Positions 44,539 to 58,800 of a stretch of DNA of 64,000 nt are shown piece after piece (within the stretch, counting starts at the first letter, position 1; each line of letters starts with the position of its first letter). The notes under the pieces were generated by a model. It did no database searches. It worked only from the letters and a program-made list of their open reading frames with translations, and was not told the origin of the DNA. This stretch comes from Rhinopomastus cyanomelas (taxonomy: Eukaryota; Chordata; Aves; Bucerotiformes; Rhinopomastidae): assembly GCA_013400115.1 (NCBI GenBank), contig VXBP01004182.1:715094-779093 (forward strand). Direction: 5' to 3'. The translations under genes were made by a program, and so were the position numbers.

Positions 44539-45704
44539 GAACATAAGGTGCTCTGAAGGTGGTCTGTTAAAAAAGCTTCACCTCAGAATAGATGCTAACA
44601 AAAAGTAAAAACAAAAAACTACCCCAACCAAACAACCAAACCCTGTGAAACCTAGGGGGTGGGGTAGTCAGACTGCAAATACAAATCTAGCTGTTACTTC
44701 CTCACCCTGGGCTAAAAGTGAAAACAACGGAAGAGCATGACATATTTATCAAAACACCACACAAACAAACACTTTCAGCATCTTGAAAACAATCACAGAC
44801 CATGTTTGATATTTGGCATAATCAAAGAGACAGTGTCCCAGTAAAATATACACACTCTTCAAAGACAGGATACAGTTTAGATATCATTACTTAAGCAAAT
44901 AAAGGATTTAGGACTCTAGACAGTGCAACTCCAGCCTGACATAACTAGTTGCAATTAATATTTCTGCAACACAGACCAATAATCTGTTTCTTTGAGGCCT
45001 GTCTCCAATCCTTTACAATAGTGATGACATGTGAGACATCAAAATAACTGAAGCTGAATAATTTATTGTTTTCCAGAAGCTCCCGTTTTGTTGAAACAAC
45101 TGCTGGATTAAGCAGGGCAGCCGCACGACACTTTACATTTTGAACAACGGCTCAGAAATGAGACTCTTAGATTCTATTAAAAATAAACTACACAGAGCAG
45201 GCACCAGCTGAGGTTCACTTGCCAATCTCTTTAGCTCCGTTCATCTGACACCCACATTTTCAACACTTTCACACTTTAGATCATCACTGAGTTTGCAGAT
45301 GTGCCTATATCTGGAACCATCCGTGCCTTCATTCACCAGTTAATATAAAAGCAGAATGTAAAGGTCAGGAATTTTTTCATTTCTCTGATGGACTGAATCC
45401 ACCTGAACTTTTGAGACCTTTTTGGTGCAAGCTGCAGATCACCTGTTGGTATCTGCACACCCACCATTTTTATCATCTGCCTTTGCAGTGCAACACCATG
45501 CCTGATGGGTCTCGTCACAATCATGGCCATTCTCTGATGACTTTCCAGGGGTGCCTGAGAGCAACCTGGCATCTGAGACAGCATGTCCAGGAGTCACATC
45601 ACACACAAATTCAGGACATCTGCCTGAGACACCATTTCAGGATGACCGAAAGGGTGCTTCCAATAGCAGAGATGAAAATGACTCCTCCAAAGTTAATGGA
45701 AAAA

Positions 45705-45948
45705 TCACAGAATCACAGAACATTAGGGATTGGAAGGGACCTCAATCATCCAGTCCAATCCCCCCACCAGAGCAGGATCCCCTAGATCAAGTCTCACAGG
45801 AACATGGCCAGGCAGGTTTGAAACCTCTCCAGAGAGGGAGACTCCACAATCCCCCTAGGTAGCCCCTTCCATTGCTGCATCACCCCCACCATGAAGACAT
45901 TCCTTTCTCATATTGATGTGGAACCTTCTATGTACTAGCTTCCACCCA
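45705..45948 (-). mobile_element. CR1 3' end
   Basis: GATTGG-type, 244 nt. Would lie in the ZDHHC2 3'UTR if that UTR exceeds about 0.85 kb. Confidence 0.87.
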
Positions 45949-46299
45949 GTATTAATCAAAAATTACTTGGTAGGCTGAAATTCTCAGGGTTGGAGCCAAT
46001 CCTTTAATCCAGCTTTAAATACGAACTAGTTTATTTCCATGAGCTTCGGTCGAGTAGCAATCTTCAAACGCCAATGTGAATGCGGAGATCGATTGTGCTC
46101 ATTCCCCACAGCCAATTACCAAGTTCTCTTCCTCTCATGTACGTACCAATACCAGCTGCCTTTAGGACCTGCCTTCTGAGAAGTCTGAGTATCAATGCAA
46201 GAAATGAGAAAAAAAATCTCAGCTCTTTTTAGCAACAAGTGACTAAATGCTCAGGAAGTCACATGGACACCTTTGGTCTTCAGTAGTAGGCAGCACTTT

Positions 46300-46305
46300 T
46301 TTATT
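46300..46305 (-). terminator. ZDHHC2: Candidate ZDHHC2 poly(A) signal
   Basis: AATAAA on the minus strand, about 480 nt after the stop, with a GT-rich AAGGTGTCCATGTG about 30 nt downstream. Another hexamer lies at 46035-46030. The true 3' end could be further. Confidence 0.35.
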
Positions 46306-46782
46306 ATTAAATCTGATGCAGCTCAGTGCCTGGAATAGAATAACAAGCTGCATACATTTTTTTCCTTGATCCTCTGACAGAACCGTATCTCCTCCAGCAA
46401 ATTTGTGTTCAGTGTTAAGAACTAACTTGATTTGCAGACTTAGTAATGTAAGTATTTACTGGACAGCTTGAATAGTCACTTATGCATTAGGGAAGAGTAA
46501 TAACATTTTGGATTTAATCTAAAGACAATGGGTATAAAAGTTAAACTGCTTTGTGAACCTGTCACATTAAGAAATAGGAAGTTCAGTTTAAAGCTATGAA
46601 CTCGTGTGGTACTACTTGTGGTGAAAAAGAATAAAATGAAGAAAACAAATCATGGCTTTAATAATTTAGTAATTTTGTTTAGTGCATTCTTCAACAGGTA
46701 AGTGAGCACACAATAGTATGTTAAGTACAGAAAAGATTAATATACCTTTCCTTATATATTCAGATACTTCTTCTATGGGAAC
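46300..46782 (-). other. ZDHHC2: ZDHHC2 proximal 3' UTR
   Basis: AT-rich and free of CR1. Its limit is set only by the candidate poly(A) signal. Confidence 0.4.
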
Positions 46783-46823
46783 TTAGGTTTCATTTTCCAT
46801 GGTTAATGCAGGATTGCTCATAC
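46783..46823 (-). CDS. ZDHHC2: ZDHHC2 terminal exon with stop
   Basis: MSNPALTMENET then TAA at 46785-46783. Acceptor CTTATAG. Only 41 coding nt. Confidence 0.94.
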
Positions 46824-49800
46824 CTATAAGGACAAAAACCAGTATATCCACATTAAAAGGTCTCCCAGCTTTTGCCACAAATAATATCTTTAATAACCAA
46901 TCTGTACCTTAACGACATGTTCTTGTCCTGTGCTGATAACACCACTTTTCACTCATTGCAACAAGACATCAGCATGTTCTGACACAAGCAATTTGTTGCC
47001 AACAGAATTACCAGGTTCAGTCTAAAAGATAACTAGCACCTACTGCTGTTGGTGTGGTCTCAGTATCTCTTGGTCAGGTTTAACTGGGAAGGGCACAGCA
47101 GCTTGACACATAGAACCTTCTACACACATGCACTGAAAATAAGCCTAGTGGGTTTTGGTTCAGGAATACAAACCTTGGCCATTTTTACAATATCTGCTCC
47201 AAAACTGGCTTATTATGAAGCAATGTGTTGCAGCACAAATCACTTCCTTACCAGCTTTGTCCTTTTCAGCCTCTGCACTGGTTTCTGACCAAGACGGTGT
47301 ATCTGTGAGAAGGTGGCTCTGCGAATCGCGCAACGGCTTTGCAGGAAACAGGTGATTCTCACTGTTACGCCAATAAAATGAATGTTAATACACTGCAGTT
47401 AACTTCTCCTTATCTTCCTGCATGTTATGGTTAGTTGTATGAAGTATTCTGCCCTCCCTTAACTCACTGCTTTTCAGATAAATTCCTACACCCTTATCAT
47501 ACACTGCTGTTGTCACAGACAGAAGCACAATCTAAAAAGCAACTCCCTAGTACAGAACAGGGAAACACTCAGATTTCTTCTTTGACAGCTACTGTATATT
47601 CATACACGTACTTCAGTTCCGAATACACTATGTACTCTCGCACTACAACAAACCAGACATGATATTTAGTCTAGAGAAGGTCTTCAAAATCTCTTGCCTA
47701 ATATAAGCCAGAGATTAAGATCTAAAATATCAATGAGCAGCTAGCTAAAACATAAATACATTTTATAAATAAAAGACTGTCAGTACAACTCCATTAGCAC
47801 TTCTCAGCCATTTGTTCAAGTCCACTACACTTGCCACACTCTTCATTGCAGAGATGCTGGAAAAAGGTACAATATGAAATACTAAACTGTTATATTTAGT
47901 TAGTTTAAGGAACATCTGCAAACTTTTCACAATTTAAAGATGCCCATGAAGGGTAAGAATTAAGGAAGTAGTTCATATTATCAGCACTAACAAAACCTGT
48001 GCAGAATCACAGAACATTAGGGATTGGAAGGGACCTCGAAAGATCATCTAGTCCAATTCCCCTGCTACAGCAGGATCACCTAGATCAAGTCGCAAAGGAA
48101 TATATCCAGGCAGGTTTTAAATCCAGACACGGAGACTCCACAATCCTAGTTTTGCATTTAATATACAGCCTTCGGTGCTTTGCCGTAACTGCTGAGGCCA
48201 GGGATTCCTTTATGTGAAGCATTGTGTCGATATGATGCTCAAGGATGTGGTTTAGCAATTGGCTTGGTACAGTTAGGTTAATGGCTGGCCTACATGATCT
48301 TAAGCATCTTTTCCAGCCTTAATGATTCTACAAACTTTCACCAGCTTTGAAGGAGGCCTCCCTCAAAAGCCTTGCAAAGTAACACATCTGTATCACAGCC
48401 AGGCCACCTAACCATCTCATATCTGTGCAGAACAGAAAGCTGCAGACACTTTAGGCAGGCAGGTTAGGCAGGTGTGGACATTTCAGGTCCTGGAATGCCA
48501 CTGAACTGAGAAACAGCACATAATGAGAGAAGAAAACAAACCCATCTTTTTTCCATAAATTTGAGTCTGAGGATCAGCTGAATTACAGCTTAGCTGTTTA
48601 AAATCTGATTTGTATTTGCTAAGAGGATACTCTTAGTTTGACTATCACTTCTAAAGATATTATATGCAGTTCTATTTATATGTGCACAGCAAACACAGAG
48701 TATTAACTATTTGAAATGAGTAACAAAAAGCAGATTACTTTTTGGATGCTGAATTAAGACCACCAGGTGTGGAAGCTTGCTCAGGATCCTGATTAACAAG
48801 GCAAGTTGGGAAGGAGCAACCATCCCCTAGACTGAAAAATTCAGAATTAGTGTCATACACATGAAACCTTGAAACCTCAGAAAAACTTTTGTCTAAAGTG
48901 GAAGTTACTCCATCTTATTTTTAAAAGCTAAACAACATCGCCACTATTCAATACTTTCCACAAACAAACTGCATGTACCTTGAAAACACAGGCAGCAGCC
49001 AGTATTTCTTCTCATCACCAAAAACCTGCCTCAAGTTTTTGCTGAAGCCCAAGCTAAAGCCATTCTTGTCTGTTCTGTGACGAAATATGGGAGCTCTGAA
49101 TACCTCTTGAAAGAAGAAACAAGCAGTGTCAGATCTCTTCACAAGACAGTGTGTCATTCACAGAATCATAGAACACGAGGAACTGGAAGGGACCTCAAAA
49201 GATCTTCCAGTCCAATCTCCCTGCCACAGCAGGATCACCTAGATCCAGTTGCACAGGAACATATCCAGGTAGGTTTTAAAATCTCCAGAGGAGACTCCAC
49301 TACCTCCCTTGGCAGCCCATTCCAGTGCTCTGTCATCCAGGCAATCGCACAGATGATACCAACAACCAAGAGGAAGGGTTGCACTGCCCACATTGTGTGT
49401 GCAGAGGAAGTCCCATGGCTGAGGAAGGGTGGGAAACCTCAAGGCAAGGACGTATAAAGAACTAACTTTTCAAGAAGGCGTGATATATTGCAGAAAGATT
49501 GCAACCTGTGATTATACTGCAGAAAGCATTCGAGAAAGGAAAAAACCTCAACAAAGACTTTAATACAGAAAGAGTAATGGAAAAGAAGTAAAATGTAATC
49601 TACTTTAGCGTTAAGACTAGCTTTTCACACCCTGGGGTTATGAAAATAGTGTTTGGTTTTACAGCCGCATAAAGAAAGCACTTTACTTGTAGACCAAGAT
49701 TTTTGCAGACCCAGATTGAACCCATTGACGTTCAACCTGAATTTCTGGAAAAGACATGTACACACAGCTTCAAGTGTTGCAAAGTGCCTGAAGCATAAAC

Positions 49801-52800
49801 CTCATTCACTTTCCACTAAGTGACTGACAGCCATTTAATTCCCTTAATTGGCTATATATATAGCGGGCAAGCCATCCTGGGGTACTGACAGAACAGCTCA
49901 CAGAAACCATGTCAGAACCACGCAGGCAGCATCCTTCGCAGCACATCCCTAACTATGGACTGCTGAAAATGACCTTCGGCATGTAGTACACATTAATTAC
50001 AAGGTTAGTTTTAAAGCAGGGGGTTGGGAAAATAAAGATACCCTTGCAGACCAGGAAAACGACTCCAAGATTTAAGCACAGTCACATTTAAAGCTATCAG
50101 GACTTCATTACCAAATTATTGTATGTTCAGGATATCACATATTGATTACTTCCCCAAAATAAAACAGGTAGAAGAGGCAAACAGATCCTTTTTGGGTAGC
50201 TTAAGTGATGTGATACATTACCCACATGAAATTAAATTGGTTTTTAAAAAAAATGAAATATCGAATTACAAGTATTTTGCATTTTGGTTCCTTCTGAACA
50301 ACTTTTTTTCCCTTCATTAAAATTGTAACAGTTTATAAACAGCATAATTAAACATTTTCATTCATTTATGTGTCATTAAACTTCTCTCCACTTACAACTA
50401 ATTTCTAAGTAGATGATTTTTCAGAACACTGAAGAAACCTGCAAACCCTAGAGAAATCCTGAAGTAAACAACTTTTCTTCCAATTACATACATTCAGAGT
50501 TTTCAATTAATCATCTGATATTAGTAAATCCCAAATGAACTGGAAAAACTCTTTTAGTTCACTGGCTTCTAGCAACAGAAAAGGATTTAAAGGTTTAGAA
50601 ACTTTAATGCCTACATCATGAATTGGTAGTCACAGAATTACAGAACATTAGGGATCGGAAAGGACCTTGAAAGATCATCTGGTCCAGAGCAGGAAGTGCT
50701 ACACTCACTTACCCAATGTTGACTTATTCTTGCTCACAAGCCTACAATGATACCCAAAGAGAGAAGACAGACTGACAGAAAACATAGCTGCAGCGAAGAA
50801 TAAAAACATGATGTGGAACTTGGCTTGAGTATCAGGAAGGCCATTCTAAAGGTAAGACAAAAATAAAGAGATGTTAGAATTGGGGCAAGAGCTGTTTAAT
50901 TTGATCTTTAATAACCAATTCAATCTCAGTGCAGCACACAAAGGTACCACACAAGAGTCTAAACAGGTGAATTCTGTATCTCTTGCGTAACAGCCGGCCA
51001 TGCAGCTAGGTTGCTGATAGCCTCTAGGCCCTTTCTTGGTAAAGTGTAAATACCCTTGACAAGAATCTGCAATTTGGATCCGGACTTTGAAGAATCTTTT
51101 GCTGAAGATGTGAGAATCATAGAGGCTTTTCTTTGTCTTAACATGTTCTAACATGTCCCAAAGAAACTGAATGCCAGAAATCAGCACTCTGCCTCCTCTT
51201 GCAGAGAGGAGAATACCAGAAATTGGCATTTGGCTTAAGATGTCTGGAAACGCATCCAAGTGTTTTGAAATGCTTGTAGAACTTCCCAACACACCCGGGC
51301 AGTACACAGACATCCTGCCTGAATCACCTGGACTTCATCTCTACCTTTCCAAAAGAGGGGAGATAAAGGGGGGGACACAGGGGAGATAAAAGTGGCCCTC
51401 CAGACCCTTGATTTTCAGATATCTCCCCCACTGCACTCAAAAGACACACAAGATGTCATGGAAGCTGCACTCGGGATGCTAGGGAAAATAAAAAGAGACA
51501 ATGAACACAAAAGTCTGGTGGTTGTAATCTTATTCTAACCTTTTCTTACCCATGTCTTGCCTTCCTTTCTTTTTCCCCTCTCTCTCTCTCCCCTTTCTTA
51601 TGCACTAATGTTAAAATAAACCTACCTCGATATATTTTTGCCCCAGTTCAACTCTGCTATTGATTTTCCGAAGCTCATTTCTCAAGCGCACTTGTGTCAC
51701 CCCGTATGTTTAACAATATCCCTTTATGACTGAACGTCCTGTGAATTCGCATCCAAACCGGATCGCAACAGAAGAGTTTCTCTTTACTTAAACTGTCTTT
51801 TTTAATTAGCCTTTTCAGAATACTTACTAATATTACAAATCTAAGAAGGCATTATCCTATGTTGTAAAGACGGACAATCCCAACTAAAATCCTAGAAAAA
51901 GTCCCTAAAGCCTTTCCATGGCACTAAAATCTAGCTAAAAATTACCATTCCATTACCAAAATCTAGCTAAAATGCAAATTCACTTGTAAAATATTTTCTC
52001 AATAATCGCATACTTGATCTATGCAGCTTCAAAACAAGGTAGAAATAAGCGATACTTGATAAACAATGAGAAACAGAACAAAGCAGAAGGCTATGATTAT
52101 TAGATAAACTTTTGTACCTCATACTAGGAGATACTGGATCACAAATGTAAAGTTTCAAAGATCAGACTTCTCGCTCAGCGGTAATGCCACACACCTGAAG
52201 GCAGCAAGTGTGTTTGAGTACTTACTGTCCAGAACTTTATAAAGTACTGTAAATCCGTCGCAGCAATGAAAAGGCAATAGAGTAGAGAGTAAGCCAAGAA
52301 GAGAAGGAAAAACTTGTAATTGGAGAATCCTACGCAGTTGTTCACCCTGATCAAAAAGTAAAAACAAAAAGCTGAGTGTAGAGAGAGCTCCATTGTAATT
52401 TCCATTCAATTTACCATTAAACTAAATCACTCTCAAAAGTTACCAGGGTGTAAACAGAGTTTTGGTTCCTATCTGTGATGTTTCTGCGCCGGGAGGATTG
52501 GACTAGATGATCTTTTGAGGTCTCTTCCAATCGCTAATGTTCTGTGATTCAACCTACTGGAATAGATTTAGCTTCAATTCCCAATATAGTGTAGAAATTC
52601 TAACTGAAAATACCAAGAAGTACCCCAATGTTCAATAGTTTACTACAATTCAGCTCTGAGCTATGGTATGAAACCTGTTCTCAGCATGTCTGATGTTCAT
52701 GTCATTGCAGTTACATTACTTGCTAATGGTAAAGCATGAGTACTTAAACTAAGCCATAGTGTTCATAACTGGGACAGATACAAGCTAATAATTTGGTGAG

Positions 52801-55800
52801 ACTAATGAGACTCATTTAATCCACATCCTCCATTATATAAATTACACATGAGTGTAAACCTTACCAGTAAGATTTCTCAAACTTGAGTGTTCATAAAAAA
52901 AAGAGTCCTAAAATATTTATATACAATAGTTGGATGTTCAGCACGTGTTTTATGTCGTATCCTGGACATGTTCCTGTGTGACTCAATCTAGGGGATCCTG
53001 CTGTGGCAGGGGGATTGGATCATTCATGTTAGAGAAGACCCTTGGGATCATCGAGTCCAACCATCAACCCTACTCTACAAGATGACCCCAAAAACAGATT
53101 CCCCAACACCACATCTAAGCGACTTTTAAACTCATCTAGAGATGAGGACTCAACCACCACCCTGGGCAGCCCATTCGAGAGCCTGACCAATCTATACATC
53201 CCCTGTCGGAGCTTGAAGCCCTTCCCTCTGCTTCTGTCACTAATTACCTGTGAGAAGAGACCAGCACCAGCATCTCTACAGTATCTTTCCAGACAGTTGT
53301 AGAGAGTGATGAGGCCTCCCCTCAGCCTCCTCTTCCTCAAACTAAACAGCTCCAACTGTCTCCATCTCTCCTCACCAGATTGATTCTCCAGGTCCTTCCC
53401 CAGCTTTGTTGCCCTCCTCTGCATCCGCTCCAGCCCCTCGATATCTCCCGTGTACTGAGGTGCCCAAAAATATAATACAATACCAAAAATGTAAGAACAG
53501 TCAATAAACAGAAAATGTTCCATATCAGTGACAACTTGACAGCACATGAGAGATTAGGGACATGAAAGCACATACTCAAATGTTAACATAATTTTACCCT
53601 TTATACTCATGGGCTTCAAGTTCACCTTCAAAAGCAGTGAGTACACACTGCCTCAGACAGACACGATGAGGGTAGGTTTGGTACAACAGCAGCTTCCCAT
53701 TAGAGGAAATATACTAAGAATTACACATTTTTTAGCTCTATTAAATACGTAACAGTACTATGTCCATCAAATGAAACTCACTGTGGTGCTGCCCATGGAC
53801 AGTTTATCAGTCAACAGCTTCATCTTTCTTTAATTTGGTTGCTAAACAAAGCTACCACCGCACTGCTAACTTGGACATAATTCTCCATATAAGTTTTAAA
53901 AGAAATACATCCGCAAAGCTGCCTTAATTTCTACTGGTGTCAGAAAGACCAGCTAATTAAAAGAAGACTGCATACATGAAAGTGCTTGGATATTGAAATA
54001 CAGCTCTCAAAAAACACTGTGTGACAAGTCTCAACTTCAGCTTCTAGAAGTACAGGACGAGTTACTCCAACTGTTCTCGTTTTAGGGAGACAGTTAACAG
54101 TAACGGCAGAATACATGGTAATCGGGGCAGGGTAAAATCTTAAGTCAGCAAATGAACTTTCATCATGCACTCCTGTTTTCCATCCTCAGGGCAAACAGGC
54201 GACGTGCTTGTTATTTTCATTTCTTCATAAAACATGCCACCTTGGCTAAACATTAAATTTAGCAGCCCTGTTTAAACATGCAGCAATAGCTAAGTGTCTG
54301 CATTAACTACAGTTAATAGGACTCACAACAGATTGTTCTAATAAAAAACCCCAGAAGATATGTTTCTAAGCTCATCATCATTCCTCTGGGAAAGTAAATT
54401 TACAGTTCTCCTCCGTGTTCTTTTACATAAAACACTTCCAAGTATAGGCTGGGGACAGGCCTGCTGGAAAGCAGTGTAGGAGAAAGGGACCTTGAAGTGC
54501 TGGTAGACAGCAGGACGGCCATGAGCCAGCTCTGTGCTCCTGTGGCCAAGAAGGCCAATGGCATCCTGAAGTGGATCAGAACAGGGGTGGTTAGCAGATT
54601 TAGAATGCTTCTCCTCCCCCTCTCCTCTGCCCTGGTGAGACAACATCTGGAATCTTGTGTCCAGTTCTGGGCCCCTCAGTTTAAAAAGGACACAGAACTG
54701 CTGGAGAGAGTCCAGTGCAGAGCCACAGGGATGACAAAGGAAATGGAACATCTCCCTGATGAGGAAAGGCTGAGGGAGCTGGGTCTCTTGTGCTTGCAGA
54801 AAAAGAGCCTGAGGGGTGACCTCATTACTGGTGATAAATATGTGCAGGGTGGGTGTCAGTAGGATGGAGCCCGGCTCTGCTCAGTGTCATCTAATGATTG
54901 GACAAAGGGTAATGGGTGTGAGCTGGAACACCACATAAAAGGTCCCACATCAGTATGAGAAGGAGCTTCTTCGCTGTGATGGTAACAGAGCCCTGCAAGG
55001 GGCTGCCTAGGGGGGTTGTGGAATCTCCTTCTCTGGAGACGTTTAAAACCCACCTGGATGTATTCCTATGAGACCGGATCTAGGGGATCCTGTTGTGGCA
55101 GGGGGATTGGACTGGATGATCTTTCGAGGTCCCTTCCAATCTCTAATGTTCTGTGATTTCTTTCTCACTGGTATTTTCCACTAGTGCTTATAGTACATAC
55201 ATTAAAATACAATGTCATCGATTAATTTGCTCTATTTTTGACCAAGCCTGGGGTGAGGAGTTCTTAGAATCATAGAATCATTAGGGATTGGAAGGGACCT
55301 CAAAAGATCATCTAGTCCAATCCCCCAAAATGGAAGAAAATCGCTCATCAGAAGATGGGAGAGAAAGTAAACACTAAGGTTTTGTAATTGTTGTATTTCA
55401 ACATGTAGCATCAAATCATAGAACGCAAAAACAGTGGTTAAATTTGAAGCCTAACATTTGTGAGGAAGAGTAAAACAGATAAATGCACTGACAGCTGGCT
55501 AAACAATGGTGTGCTAATGCAGTTTAACTTTCTCACACAGTAGCAGTCCAGGTTAATAACCTGATTTATAGGTAACATTTACAACACTTAATTCTGAAGC
55601 ACAGAAAGAAGAGCGATTCCTTTCTCAACAGATTTTACTGAAAATGCCAAGCAAAGAAATTACACACAAGGCACTGAAGGTGATGCAGCTCAATTAATGA
55701 AAAGCATCACAGAATGAAGGAGATGCTAAATCCTTACTAAATGATTCAAAAGACAAAGGAGTAAAGTATCAAATGATTCCTGAGGTGCACTTGATGCATC

Positions 55801-58800
55801 TTGTCAGTATTAGGCTTGTTATATACACCCTGTAACTTTGGCCGTGCCACCACATTCCTGCCTACAGCTCCATCTATAGAGTGTAAGCAGCACTGGCACT
55901 AGCACAGAAATCACTAATGCTTTTATTTCTGCATCACTTAAACCTTTTACAGTCACTACAAGGCAATTGTTTCCATTCACCACCACACTTCTTTTAGCAG
56001 GGGAGCAAGAGCCAAAAGAAAGCCTCTCTAAGAGCGGAAGACAGCTGACCCAGGGTCGTGACATAACTGCCACTTACTGCCTCTGCCCTCTGAATGCTCA
56101 TCTTACTTTCCTCAGGTTATTTTTACCTGTCCTCTCTACAGAACACTTCTGCAGTTAGATTTTTCAGAGTAAGCAAGGAACTGTGGCCATGCACTCAAAA
56201 GAGTAAAAATAAAGCAAAAGAATACCGGTTTCTCTGGTGCATTTCTGTTCCTTGGAGAACAAGAGGCACAATTCTCCATCGAGGAGTGTTACTCATCTTT
56301 CAACTACCTTCTCCATTTCTTCTTTATTCTTTTTGTATCCAGTGCTTATTAGGCTACAACCAATGAGCAACATCAATACCCTCTCAAGTTGGGTATGTTT
56401 ACGTTGTTTGGTTATAGATAGTCTGCAAACAGGTAAAATAACCAAATGCAATGAAAAAGGGGAGGGGAAAAAAAATGAAGGAAACCCAAGAACCCCTAAA
56501 ACTAAAAGCACTAACTTTTAGTTAGTTTTAGGAGACTGAGGGGTACCCTCATTAGTGTTGATAAATATGGAAAGGGTGGGTGTCAAGAAGATGAAGCCAG
56601 GCTCTGCTCAGTGGCATCTAACGATATGACAAGGGGCAATGGGTGTGAGATGGAACCGAGAAGGTTCCACATCAATATGAGAAGGAGTGAGGGTGACAGA
56701 GCACCGGAAGGGGTTGCCATGGGAGGTTGTGGAATCTCCTTCTCTGAAGATGTTTCAAACATGCCTGGACGTGTTCTGTGTGACTGGATCTATGTGATCC
56801 TGCTGTGTTGGGGGGATTGTACTAGATGATCTTTTGAGGTCCCTTCCAATCCCTGATGTTCTGTGATTCCAGCTTACACTGGACAATATTCCAGATGTGG
56901 CCTCACCAAAGCAGAGGGGGAGGAGAACCTCTGTCAATCTACTAACCACCTCACTTCCAATCCTCCCCAGGATGCCAGTAATACTCAAAGCCCATGAAGA
57001 AAAGATGCAGTTCTTGAATGGCGTTTTCTTACCAACCAGAAGTCTACCTCATTCTAACTGTAAAAACATCCAGTTACCTAACTCAGAAGTGTAAGAAAAA
57101 AGTATCTATCCACTTTACACCTTCCTAGTTGTGAGATTTGGAGAGTAAAAGCTCCAGTTTTTCCGTAACACCAGTAATTTCACATTAGTACTTATCTGCA
57201 GGAATCATAGAATCATCATGGCTGGAAAGGACCTCCAGAGTCATTGAGTCCAACCTTTTCTCCTAGTATCTAACCTCTAGACCATATCCCTAAGTGCTGC
57301 ATCCACTCACTCCTTAAACACCTCCAGGGATGGTGATATCACCACCTCCCTGGGCAATCCATTCCAGCATCTAATCACCCTCTCAGTAAAGAATTTCCTT
57401 CTAACATCCAATCTAAACCTCCCCTGACGCAACTTGAGACCATTTCCCCTCGTCCTATCATCACTAATTTGAGAGAAGAGACCAACACCAGCCTTGCTGC
57501 AACCTCCTGTAAGGTAGTTGTAGAGAGCAGTAAGGTCCCCTCTCAGTCTTCTCCAGACTAAACAACCCCAGCTCCCTCAGCCTCTCCTCATAGGGCATGT
57601 CCTCCAGCCCCTTCACCAACTTGGCTACCCTTCTTTGGACTCGCTCCAGCACCTCAATGTCCTTCCTGTACTGTGGTGACCAAAATAGTGAAGCATCACC
57701 TTCACAACAAGCCCCTTGGAGTTTATTTCACAAAAATCAGAAAGTTAGAAATTAAAGCCAAAAGCACACACTCACCAAGGGCAATGATGATCCATTTTCA
57801 AAATGCATCTTAAAAAAACCGCAAGAGAATTCCAAGCATCACATAAAGCAAAAGAAAAAGAGTCAGAAGCACAATTATGTGTCAGGTTTCTGTTATCCAC
57901 AGACAGATTAAGAATTACCCACATGTACTACAGTTTACCTGATCTATTTAACAACGATGTCTACTTAAATCTTCTAAATAATCCAATTTATCCACAAATT
58001 GGAGTTAACAAAACACTGGCTCTCTGTCAAGGGCTTAGTGATAATTTTGTTTATTCTCTGTCAGAGCCTTAGAAACTGGGCTCTTGATGATACTTGAAAC
58101 TTGGTGAAACAATTACATATATTTCCATGTACATGACCTGCGTTTATGGAAACACAGACAGACGCACATGAAGTTTTAAAGAACTTAGCCAGTATGAAAA
58201 GCCACAAATATTTTTGCAATTAATTGCTCTCCATTAAGACACGCATGAGAAAACCAGGTAAAACCGAAGCAAGTGAATTTTGACAACGCAAAGAATATAT
58301 TTTGCAGAATATCTCAATTAACTAAAGGGATTCTGCAAATTTCACTCCTATTTCATACGATAACACAGGTCACCCTTTTCTCCACCCTGCTCAGACACTG
58401 TAATGCTCCTGCCCCACACTGTGACCAGCACCTCCTGCAACACAACCAAGATCCTCTTTTCAGCTTCAACTCATTTATTCTTTTAGTGCTGGGCAAAACA
58501 GGAAGTCTTCTCTGCCTCTCAGTCATGTCTGATGCATTATCATCAGCTAAGAGCATTTGGAACAGACTTCAAGCTAAGAATACATCAACCTTTGAGGAAG
58601 ACACTTCTCTAAAGTTAGAGCCTTAAATCACTGGGGGCGATAGCAGAGAAACAGACATCTAAGCTAACTGGAGAAAAGTCAAACAGCCAAAAGAGAGATG
58701 AAATTAGAAAGCAATCAGACTTCTGGGGAATATGGAGGTGAACTTCCCTTGGTATTAAACTTTATTTTATAGATCCAATTAGAAATGGGGGATTCTTGGT

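Larger units (their letters stand above)
33381..46299. other. Intergenic region between CNOT7 and ZDHHC2 3' ends
   Basis: About 13 kb. The left half (33.4-39.4 kb) is crowded with plus-strand CR1 copies. Stretches 37764-39023, 39337-41590, 41821-42784, 42961-44155 and 44539-45704 are unique AT-rich sequence in which I see no conserved reading frame, tRNA or promoter. Confidence 0.6.

Noticed and set aside
53029..53547. 172-codon minus-strand frame as a host gene
   Set aside because: CR1 ORF remnant, CCAACC-type.
58273..58626. 117-codon plus-strand frame in a ZDHHC2 intron
   Set aside because: No recognisable domain, no splice or promoter context, and AT-rich sequence where a chance frame of this length is plausible.
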